A DNA stretch of 64,000 nucleotides from positions 1 through 64,000 of the forward strand of contig JAKSAX010000320.1 in the NCBI GenBank assembly GCA_022361395.1, read 5' to 3'. The position numbers were made by a program, and so were the translations under genes. The notes under the pieces are model-generated. The model did not search any database. It had not been told where the DNA came from and saw nothing but the letters and a program-made list of their open reading frames with translations. Of this stretch, positions 29,294 to 37,420 are shown piece after piece (the first letter of the stretch is position 1; every line of letters begins with the position of its first letter). Source of the stretch: Desulfobacterales bacterium (lineage in GTDB: Bacteria; Desulfobacterota; Desulfobacteria; Desulfobacterales; Desulfobacteraceae).

Positions 29294-29665
29294 ATGCCAA
29301 TGTGCCGGTTTAAGATGCGTATATTTACCCGAAAAGTCCTGGATGTGATAAGGTCAATCCCACGTGGGAAGGTGATCTCCTATGGCCGGATTGCAGTCCT
29401 GGCCGGTAATCCCCGCGGGGCCCGCCAGGTGTCGAGATTTCTGCATTCCATGTCTGAAAAACACGATCTTCCCTGGCACCGGGTGGTCAATGCCTCAGGA
29501 AAGATTTCCCTTCCCAGGGGGCAGGGGTATGAACTCCAGCGGGCGTTGCTGGAATCCGAGGGGGTTGTGTTCTCCAAAAACCGGTCCATTGATTTTTCCA
29601 CCTTTCTCTGGGAGCCCCGGACCGGTTGGGATGGTGAGATTGATCTTCCGGATCAGGATTCCTGA
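29294..29665 (+). CDS. Alkyltransferase-like (ATL) protein, MGMT family lacking active-site Cys
   Basis: IPRGKVISYGRIAVLAGNPRGARQV; PWHRVVNASGKIS where MGMT has PCHRV. Confidence 0.85.
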   Translation: MPMCRFKMRIFTRKVLDVIRSIPRGKVISYGRIAVLAGNPRGARQVSRFLHSMSEKHDLPWHRVVNASGKISLPRGQGYELQRALLESEGVVFSKNRSIDFSTFLWEPRTGWDGEIDLPDQDS

Positions 29666-30228
29666 TCCGCCTCTTTTTCCATGGCCTCAACCATCTCGTT
29701 GTACTTGGGCCCCCCTTTTTTCCAGAGCCTGCAGGAATTAACAAGGTAGGATTTGCCTTTGAGGTTTTGCAAAGGCGTTTTCCGGTCAGGGGCCTGGCTT
29801 CTCTTCCAGACCATCCAGCCGTGGAGGATTTCCGTGCCCATGGTTTTAATCAATGTGCACAGATGGGCGCAGCCGTCGGCCCCGCCCGCCAGGGACCGGA
29901 TCTGCCGGGAAAAACCGGGTTTGATTTCAAGACCCTTGATCCGCTCTATACAGTCCAGGGTCTCAGGGCATTGTTCCATTGGGACGGTCATCATCTCTGC
30001 CTCTGCTTCAACTATTCTTAACGGGTCCGGGGCAATGAGGAGTGTCACCGACATATGATGGACCGTTCCCGGCTCTTTGTTCCTGCCGAGGATGTCGACA
30101 ATGGGGATGCAGCGCTCGTCCTTAAGTTCCCCGTGGACAATAACGCGGTCCGGGCCATGGGCAAATGTGGAAAGCCTGATATCCCTGGTATGGACGGGGG
30201 GCTTTCCTTTTATGATTTCTTTTAGCAT
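29653..30228 (-). CDS. DUF2889-family protein
   Basis: IRLSTFAHGPDRVIVHGELKDER..AGGADGCAHLCTLIKTMG. Confidence 0.75.
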   Translation of the reverse strand: MLKEIIKGKPPVHTRDIRLSTFAHGPDRVIVHGELKDERCIPIVDILGRNKEPGTVHHMSVTLLIAPDPLRIVEAEAEMMTVPMEQCPETLDCIERIKGLEIKPGFSRQIRSLAGGADGCAHLCTLIKTMGTEILHGWMVWKRSQAPDRKTPLQNLKGKSYLVNSCRLWKKGGPKYNEMVEAMEKEADQES

Positions 30229-30369
30229 GGATTATCCTGTAATTATGTGTTGGGATACCCTAATCCATTTTTAAATTCAAATCAAACTGAATTCCGGCGG
30301 GTATTTTTTCCTTGACGAAAGCCCGGGAAAACCCTAACTTCCCTAAGTCTAAAATTTAGGAGTAATTCC

Positions 30370-31254
30370 ATGTTCAGCTTATTTAAACACCCGGTGTCCG
30401 GGGTGCTCCTCGGGGCCGTGATTATCAGTTTTTCAGGCGTGTTTGTAAAGGTGTCCCAGGTGCATCCCATGGTATCTGCCTTTTACCGGGTGTTTTTCGG
30501 CTGTATTTTTCTTGCCCTGGCCTGCGGGATCAAAAAAGAGTTCAGAAAACAGCCGCTGAAAAACAACATCCTTGCAGTGGTCTGCGGCGCGGTTTTCAGT
30601 CTTGATCTCTTTTTCTGGCATTTCAGTATTGAATATGTCGGTCCGGGGCTTGCCACCATCCTGGGAAACTGCCAGGTCTTTATTCTGGCTCTGGCCGGGT
30701 GGCTGGTCTATAAGGAACGTCTCAATGCCCTGTTTATACTTTCCCTGCCCCTGGCATTGTTGGGGTTGTATATGATTATCGGGCTGGACGGGGCCGAACT
30801 CACCCCTGAATACCTGGCCGGAATCGGGTATGGTGTGCTGACAGCCTTAAGTTACAGTGTTTTTCTGCTCTTGATCCGCTATGTCCAGTCCGGAAAGGGC
30901 GGCCCGGTTTTTTATTATCAGGTGATTGTGACGGCTGCGGCCAGCCTTTCTCTGGGGCTTGTGATCCTGGGGGCCGGTCATTCTTTCGGTATTCCGGATT
31001 TCGGGTCCCTGGCAGCGCTTCTGGGGCTTGGGGGATTGTCCCAGGCTCTGGCCTGGGCCATGATTTCCTATTGCCTGCCCGGTGTTGACGCGTCCAGGGC
31101 AGGGCTTATTCTGCTGCTGCAGCCCGCCCTTTCATTTGTCTGGGATGTGTTGCTGTTCAACCGGATGACCGGGGTGGCCGGATGGTTTGGGGTGGCCGTG
31201 GTCCTGGCTGCCATTTATATGGGCATGGGGAAACGGAAGTCGGGATCCTCCTGA
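30370..31254 (+). CDS. DMT/EamA-family transporter
   Basis: Ten hydrophobic segments with EamA pattern. Confidence 0.88.
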   Translation: MFSLFKHPVSGVLLGAVIISFSGVFVKVSQVHPMVSAFYRVFFGCIFLALACGIKKEFRKQPLKNNILAVVCGAVFSLDLFFWHFSIEYVGPGLATILGNCQVFILALAGWLVYKERLNALFILSLPLALLGLYMIIGLDGAELTPEYLAGIGYGVLTALSYSVFLLLIRYVQSGKGGPVFYYQVIVTAAASLSLGLVILGAGHSFGIPDFGSLAALLGLGGLSQALAWAMISYCLPGVDASRAGLILLLQPALSFVWDVLLFNRMTGVAGWFGVAVVLAAIYMGMGKRKSGSS

Positions 31255-31429
31255 ATAGTTTGTCCCCTGGATAAAAAAGACAAGACCGGCAGGTACCGTA
31301 TATGGCAATGCGGTGTTCTCCGTTATCTATCCTGAAATCTTTACAGCAAGTGAACAATGAGGTGTTTGGGGCCTGTGGTATGAAATTCCTGAAGGGCTTG
31401 TCAACCTGTAAACAGCTTGAGCGGGGGAT

Positions 31430-31783
31430 TTAGCGTCTTGAATAGTCCAGGCTGCAGCCGGGCATCATGTGGGTCTGGTCGATGGTGTTGCGCCGGGCGA
31501 AACTGTTAAGGATATCCATGGCATTGCCGGAGACAAAGGAGATCAGGCGTATGTTGTTTTCCACCAGCATATCTGCGGGTTTTGTGGAAATAGCGCCGCA
31601 GATGAGGGTGGTTACCCGCATTTTTTTCAACAGGGCTGCGAGTTCAGGAATATCTTCCGGCTTAAATGTCTTATAGGTTTTATTTTTAATGATCCGGTTT
31701 TCAATCCTTGCAATGAGCAGGGTGCTGGCAGAGTCAAAAACAGGGGAGATCCGGTTTCCCCAGGCGGTAATTGCAATCTTCAA
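31430..31783 (-). CDS. DiNase (NifB/NifX/orange-protein-like) family protein
   Basis: MKIAITAWGNRISPVFDSASTLLIARIENRIIKNKTYKTF..LICGAISTKPADMLVENNIRLISFVSGNAMDIL. Confidence 0.82.
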   Translation of the reverse strand: MKIAITAWGNRISPVFDSASTLLIARIENRIIKNKTYKTFKPEDIPELAALLKKMRVTTLICGAISTKPADMLVENNIRLISFVSGNAMDILNSFARRNTIDQTHMMPGCSLDYSRR

Positions 31784-32028
31784 CGGGTTCCCCCTTTTGT
31801 CGTTGGGTGCATGTCTGGTTGTGACGGTTGCAAGGCCTGTGCCTCAGGAAATATTTTACAGGGCATGGAAGCGACCGGCCTGATATGAAAGGGAAAGAAC
31901 AGGTGATCCCGCCCTGTGGCGTTATTGATGATTAAAGGGATATGTCCGGCAGGGGCGCAAAAATGAGACCGGTTTGGCTCCGGGGTGCGACTCCCTCCGT
32001 TTCTGTCATGCTGAATCCCGACGATAGG

Positions 32029-33372
32029 TTATAATTTAATACCCAGCTTTTTAATCCTCCTGAACAGGGTGCTCTTATGGATTCCCATGTCCCTGGCGGC
32101 GGCATTGCGGTTGTTGTTATTGCGGGCAAGGGCGTCTTTGATCATTTTAATCTGGGCAGCCCGTACCGGATCCATGTCCTGCCGGAGGTCTGTTTCCCGG
32201 GCTGTGGGGAGGAAGCCGGGCAGGTGGCCGGAGTTGATATAGCCTTCAGGGCAGAGGACAAAGGCATGTTCGATAATATTCTCAAGCTCCCTGATATTAC
32301 CGGGGAACTCATGGGCCATGAAGGCGGCCAGTACATCCTGGTCAATGCCCTGGATGAATTTGTTCTGGCGCAGGTTCAGCTTTGAGATGAACCGGTCCAC
32401 CAGCGGCGGGATGTCCTCCATCCGCTGGCGCAGCGGCGGCAGGGAGATCCGGATGACATTGATCCGGTAATAAAGATCCTGGCGGAACTCTTTTTGGTCA
32501 ACCAGGGCAGTCAGGTTTTTATTGGTGGCGGCGATGATCCGGACATTTGTCTTTTCCTTGGCAATACCGCCTAAAGGGGTGTACTCATGCTCCTGAAGTA
32601 CCCTGAGCAGCCGTACCTGGAATGCCGGGCTGGTGTCTCCGATTTCGTCCAGGAAAACAGTGCCCCCCTCGGCCAGGGCAAATTGCCCGGGTTTGTCTTT
32701 TACCGCATGGGTAAAGGCTCCCTTTTTGTAGCCGAACAATTCCGATTCAAGAAGTGTGTCGGGCAGGGCACCGCAGTTGATGGCGATGAAAGGCGCCTCT
32801 CTTCTGTGGCTCAGGTTGTGAATGGCGCGGGCCATGAGTTCCTTTCCGGTTCCGGTTTCCCCCTCAATAAGCACAGAGGCGTCGCTGTCTGAAATCTGGG
32901 GCAGGATGTTGAAGATATTCTTCATTGCGCTGGAATTTGAGACAATGTCTTCCACCTGGACGCCTTGGGTCAGCTCCTTTCGAAGCGCCTCCACAAGGGA
33001 GTGGTCTCTGAAAGTTTCAACGCCGCCGATAACATCCCCTTTCTTGTCGATAAGCAGGGAGGTGGAGGCGGTGATGGGGATCTTTTCCTGGTCACTGTTA
33101 ATGATATAGGCAGAGGTGGACATAAACGGCTTTCCCTCTTCCATGGTTTTTTTCAGGGCGCAATCTTCTTCGCACATATTGGACCGGAAGACCTCCCAGC
33201 AGTGACGGCCAATGGCATCATCACTTGAAATTCCGGTAATCTCCTCTGCGGCCCGGTTGAATGAGGTGATCTCCCAATTGTAGTCAATGGTGAATACGCC
33301 GTCTGAAATGGAATCCAGAATTACCTTTGTGGTATCCTCGGTCAGCGGGCCGAATATTTTTTTCCTGTCCAT
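32029..33372 (-). CDS. PAS / sigma-54 AAA+ / Fis-type enhancer-binding regulator
   Basis: PAS domain, GETGTGKELMARAIHNLSHR, GAFTHAVKDKPGQFALAEGGTVFLDEI, C-terminal Fis HTH (ARDMGIHKSTLFRRIKKLGI). Confidence 0.95.
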   Translation of the reverse strand: MDRKKIFGPLTEDTTKVILDSISDGVFTIDYNWEITSFNRAAEEITGISSDDAIGRHCWEVFRSNMCEEDCALKKTMEEGKPFMSTSAYIINSDQEKIPITASTSLLIDKKGDVIGGVETFRDHSLVEALRKELTQGVQVEDIVSNSSAMKNIFNILPQISDSDASVLIEGETGTGKELMARAIHNLSHRREAPFIAINCGALPDTLLESELFGYKKGAFTHAVKDKPGQFALAEGGTVFLDEIGDTSPAFQVRLLRVLQEHEYTPLGGIAKEKTNVRIIAATNKNLTALVDQKEFRQDLYYRINVIRISLPPLRQRMEDIPPLVDRFISKLNLRQNKFIQGIDQDVLAAFMAHEFPGNIRELENIIEHAFVLCPEGYINSGHLPGFLPTARETDLRQDMDPVRAAQIKMIKDALARNNNNRNAAARDMGIHKSTLFRRIKKLGIKL

Positions 33373-33783
33373 GGGTAATTTCCTTTTTTGTGAAGTTTAA
33401 TCAAATTTTTTGCAGAATTGCAACCCCTTTATGGTCGGTATTAAGGGGTGAGGTGCAATTTTGCGTTCGTGGATGTGTTTCGTGTAAAATTCTTTTATTT
33501 TAAATGGTTAATTTTGTTTTGAACTGGTTTGGTTGCAATTATGCGACTTTTTTAATGGGTAAATCATCATGGAACTGCCGTAAGTATGCTACCTTTTGCT
33601 GCAGCGGGATAGACAGGCCGGATATGCCGGATAAAGGTAAGAGCGGCTTTTTATATAAATATTTGAATAAAATGAATTTTTTTCTTAAGAAAGCAGGGGG
33701 GGGGACCGAAGAGTATTTTAAAGTAAAAATAAGAAAGTGGTCAGGTGCTGTACCTGACGGTTTTCATAATAAGGAGAACACCC

Positions 33784-34152
33784 ATGAATATGACTGCGAT
33801 GAAAATCAACACCCAGGAAGCGCCTGATATTACACCCCTGCGTCCTGTTGAAGCCCCCCAGAATGTGGATAAGCAGCTCAGTGCGGAGAAAGATAATGCC
33901 CGGACTGCCAAAGAGACTGAAAATATAACCGCCAGGGAAGTCGAAGAGGTGCTTGAGGCGTTTCAGGATTTGTCCGAAACCATCCAGACCAAGTTGAGTT
34001 TCACGGTTGATGACAGCAATAACGAGATTGTAGTCAAGGTGTTTGACAAGGAATCCAATGAGCTTATCCGTCAGTTTCCTTCAGAAGAAATGCTCGCGCT
34101 CCAGGATAAGATGACCGATCTTGCAGGTTTTTTGTTCAGCGAAAACGTCTAA
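33784..34152 (+). CDS. flaG: FlaG-family protein
   Basis: LSFTVDDSNNEIVVKVFDKESNELIRQFPSEEMLALQDKM. Confidence 0.85.
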   Translation: MNMTAMKINTQEAPDITPLRPVEAPQNVDKQLSAEKDNARTAKETENITAREVEEVLEAFQDLSETIQTKLSFTVDDSNNEIVVKVFDKESNELIRQFPSEEMLALQDKMTDLAGFLFSENV

Positions 34153-34278
34153 GTCCCGAATTTAAAACGTCCCTTTTTGTCGCGGTATAAACAGGGATAT
34201 TTGCCTCCTCTCAAGAGAACTCTAAGACACTATTGCTGCGTCCTGCGGCAGGTATACAGAATAAGCGTGATTAAAAAA

Positions 34279-35499
34279 TCAGTTTCTGAGGCGGTTTACC
34301 TTGTCCATGTAAGTCTTTTGGCAGCGGGTTTCCACATCCATAAGAATGGCAAAGGCCTCCCTGAAATCATTTTTGCCAATGGTGAACAGGCCGTGGCCGT
34401 AAACGATGACACCTGGTGCCCGTTCAAAGGCAGGCGGCAATGTGTGGCAGAGGCCTGTGAGGCCGGTTCCCACCTCTCCCGGGACAACGGGAATCCGGTT
34501 AACCGAGCGCTCTTTGGGGCAATGGGTGTGGCAGCGGTCACTGAATTTACACATCTGTTTCTGCACGGGATCGCAGTCCATGGATAAAATAACCGAAAAT
34601 CTGGGATGGCCGTGTAAGATTGCATTGGCAGAGGTCCTGGCAACGGTTTCCAGGTGGGCGGTCAGCTCGCTTGAGGCGGTCAGTCCGGCGCTTGACGATC
34701 CGTCCAGGGGGACCGGATCTATACAGCCCTGCAGCTCATCCAGGGAGCTGCCTGTCTGGCTGATGTAAAGGGTGTTGTTCCGGCAGTAGGAGATGTTGCC
34801 GAAGTATGAGTCTACCAGACCGTATTCAACGGTTTTCCGCCCGGCCTGGACCATGGCCGCGTAAACCGCCTCTTCCGTATCCAGAGGTCCCCTGATAAGA
34901 TCGGGCAGCTCCGGGGGCGGCTGGGTGAGAGTGGGCAGCATCTCATCGTAGAGCCGGTGCATTCTGTCCGTTGCAGAACCGGCCCTGAGAAGGGTCAGGT
35001 AGTCGGAGAAAAATTTAACAAAGCAGGCAAAGACCACTGAGCTTGCCACCACAAATCCCTGTTCCGGGCTGACCGTTCCATGGGCCACAATAGCAGGAGC
35101 AGCGGAGGCGCCTGCCTTGTTGTGGTCGGCAACGATGACACATTTTCTCTGTCTTAACTCTTTCTGGATCTGTTCGGTTGACAACTCGGGAACCACGGGC
35201 AGATCATGCAGGAACGTCCGGGTTTCACAGTCTGTCGGCCGGATGGGCTTGCCGCTGCCCAGTGCCTGGTCTGCAAGAAACCCGATAATTCTGCCGTAGG
35301 GGGCTGTAGGCCTTAAACATACCAGGGAATTGATAGCCATGGCTGAAAACAGTGGGGCAAGAACCTCTGTTTCAGGGCCGGTCCGGTTCCAGGCCAGTGA
35401 GTGATCCAGTCCGCCGACAATGGGGCGGCAGGGACCGGAGGGTTCTCCCAGGCCGGCCTGAATCAGTTTGGCCTCGTATTTGTTGATCAGTTGGTCCAT
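34279..35499 (-). CDS. Class II aldolase/adducin-family protein with N-terminal extension
   Basis: GLVDSYFGNISYCRNNTLYISQTGSSLDEL, AILHGHPRFS, VIVYGHGLFTIG. Confidence 0.8.
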   Translation of the reverse strand: MDQLINKYEAKLIQAGLGEPSGPCRPIVGGLDHSLAWNRTGPETEVLAPLFSAMAINSLVCLRPTAPYGRIIGFLADQALGSGKPIRPTDCETRTFLHDLPVVPELSTEQIQKELRQRKCVIVADHNKAGASAAPAIVAHGTVSPEQGFVVASSVVFACFVKFFSDYLTLLRAGSATDRMHRLYDEMLPTLTQPPPELPDLIRGPLDTEEAVYAAMVQAGRKTVEYGLVDSYFGNISYCRNNTLYISQTGSSLDELQGCIDPVPLDGSSSAGLTASSELTAHLETVARTSANAILHGHPRFSVILSMDCDPVQKQMCKFSDRCHTHCPKERSVNRIPVVPGEVGTGLTGLCHTLPPAFERAPGVIVYGHGLFTIGKNDFREAFAILMDVETRCQKTYMDKVNRLRN

Positions 35500-37253
35500 C
35501 AGTCCAGCCCCAGTTCGTCTTTCTTTTCTTTTGAAGGGATGCCGCGGGAATCCAGTCCCCTGATCTGGTAATATGTCGCCCGGGTGGCCAGGAATGCCTC
35601 TCTGTCAATGGCCGGGATGTCGATCTGGTTGCCGCCGGAGCCGGCCTCCCGGAAAAAGCGCCGGGGAAGGTCGTCAGAGACCTCGTCAAATCCGTTTGCA
35701 TGATTTATCAGCCGTTCGTTAAAATAGATTCGTTCACCAACGGCCAGCAGGTCCTGGGCAGATGAGGGATGGCCTGTTACAGCGGTATAGGCGGTTGCGT
35801 ATTCTTCCAGCCCTGCTGCGAAAAAAGTAAATTTGCATGCGATCAGGGCATCAACAACTGCGTTGAGATCTTCAGCTATCTTGATGATCCTGGCTTTGCC
35901 GCTGAAGGTGAACCGGTCCGTGGCAACCGGTTTCCTGAAAATTTCATGGCTGACAGGATAGGCCCTCAGGTGACAGCCGCCCCGGGTGGAAAGTGCATAG
36001 GCCAGGGCCATGCCGTAGGCCCCTCTGGGGTCATAAGCCGGAAGTTCCAGTCCTTTGACCGCCATTGCCGCCTCCGGCCGCCCCATGTTTTTTGCGTAAA
36101 TGCGGGCACCCGGCATAAGCTGCTTACCTTCTCCCCGTCCCAGGGCCGTATCCCGGAGCAGTGAAAGGATCTCTCCGGCCGTGTAGTCCTTTCCCGTTAT
36201 CTCCCTTCTGCAGGCAAGGGTGGATGCCGCTGAAATGGTATCCATTCCCAGGCGGTTGCAAAGGGTATTGGCCTTCACCACCAGATCCGTATCCATGCTG
36301 CCGATGAGGGCGGTGAAATGAGACATGGTCTCAAATTCAGGCATGGCATCACCGGGCCTGTGTCGTGTCCCTATTTTTTTACACAGGATGTGGCATCCCT
36401 TACACCCGGATTTTTTAGGCGCGTAGGTTTTTGAATAGGCTGCCGCATTAAGATGAGGCGCCGCGTTAAACCGGGTGGCCCGGAAGTTGTCCGTGGGCAT
36501 CATCCGCCGGTTGTCCATAAGATCGTAAACCGCACCGGTCCCCAGGCTGGTGAATCCGTACTGTCCCATAAGGGCAGGGGAGGCGGCCGTAAGCCGCAGA
36601 ATTTCCTCCCTGGCCTCTTTCAGCCGGTTTTTATCTTTAACCGGAACCTTTCCCGTTCCCCTTACCAGGATATACTTCAGTTTTTTAGCGGCAAAGTTGA
36701 GTCCCAGGCCTGTGCGGCCTGCGCTGTGGTGGTTGTCCGTGGTAATTGATGCAAATCTTACCCCGTTTTCTGCGGCCGGTCCGATGCAGGCAAACCCTGC
36801 CTTTTGGGGCCGGACACTTACAAATGCCTCATGGGTATCCTTTCCCCACAGATGATCTACCCGTTGAAAAATAACAGTGTCATCGCGAATTTCAAGTCCC
36901 ACAGGATGCGGGCTCCGGCCGGTGATTACCATGCCGTCCCATCCTGCCCGCTTGATCTGGGTAGCCAGCTTCCCTCCCACTGAAGCGTCTCCCACACATC
37001 CGGTTAAAGGAGATTTAGACACAAGATGCGCCCTTCCGGAGGTCGGGGCAATGGTCGCGGTAAGCGGGCCGGTAAACAGGGATACCGGCATGCCGGGGTC
37101 ATCCCAGGCCCGGGTTGCGGCCGGGCGCAGGTATTGGCCTCCCATCCCCTTGCCGCCGAGAAACCGGTGATAAAACCCTGGCTCCGGTGTTTCCACCTCT
37201 GTTTTCTGACGGGTCAGATCAATGTGCAGTATTTTTCCTGTCCAGCCGTACAT
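35499..37253 (-). CDS. Aldehyde ferredoxin oxidoreductase (tungsten/molybdenum pterin family)
   Basis: GWTGKILHIDLTRQKTEVETPEP..FLGGKGMGGQYL, GRTGLGLNFAAKKLKYILVRG, SGCKGCHILCKK. Confidence 0.92.
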   Translation of the reverse strand: MYGWTGKILHIDLTRQKTEVETPEPGFYHRFLGGKGMGGQYLRPAATRAWDDPGMPVSLFTGPLTATIAPTSGRAHLVSKSPLTGCVGDASVGGKLATQIKRAGWDGMVITGRSPHPVGLEIRDDTVIFQRVDHLWGKDTHEAFVSVRPQKAGFACIGPAAENGVRFASITTDNHHSAGRTGLGLNFAAKKLKYILVRGTGKVPVKDKNRLKEAREEILRLTAASPALMGQYGFTSLGTGAVYDLMDNRRMMPTDNFRATRFNAAPHLNAAAYSKTYAPKKSGCKGCHILCKKIGTRHRPGDAMPEFETMSHFTALIGSMDTDLVVKANTLCNRLGMDTISAASTLACRREITGKDYTAGEILSLLRDTALGRGEGKQLMPGARIYAKNMGRPEAAMAVKGLELPAYDPRGAYGMALAYALSTRGGCHLRAYPVSHEIFRKPVATDRFTFSGKARIIKIAEDLNAVVDALIACKFTFFAAGLEEYATAYTAVTGHPSSAQDLLAVGERIYFNERLINHANGFDEVSDDLPRRFFREAGSGGNQIDIPAIDREAFLATRATYYQIRGLDSRGIPSKEKKDELGLD

Positions 37254-37365
37254 AGCATTCTGTCTATATAAAGAATTACCGGGTAAATCAAGTTAGAGGC
37301 AGCCGGGCAGCAAAAAAAGTACAAAAACGCCGGGCTGCTTTATCCTCTCACACTAAAAAATAAAA

Positions 37366-37396
37366 CCGGCCATCCGGGGTTTCTCCGAATGGCCGG
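37366..37396 (-). terminator. Terminator-like hairpin after malic enzyme
   Basis: CCGGCCAT-N15-ATGGCCGG. Confidence 0.6.
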
Positions 37397-37420
37397 AAAT
37401 TTAAACGGGACAATGAGCTG

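Noticed and set aside
31890-32030. Possible molybdenum-cofactor riboswitch near the DiNase/EBP genes
   Set aside because: Some GC-rich paired elements are present but I could not match a known Moco consensus by eye; left as an unexplained intergenic segment instead.
33560-33590. Possible sigma-28 promoter upstream of flaG (TAAATCAT...GCCGTAAG)
   Set aside because: Spacing is ~2 nt shorter than consensus and it lies ~200 bp from the gene; too weak to claim.
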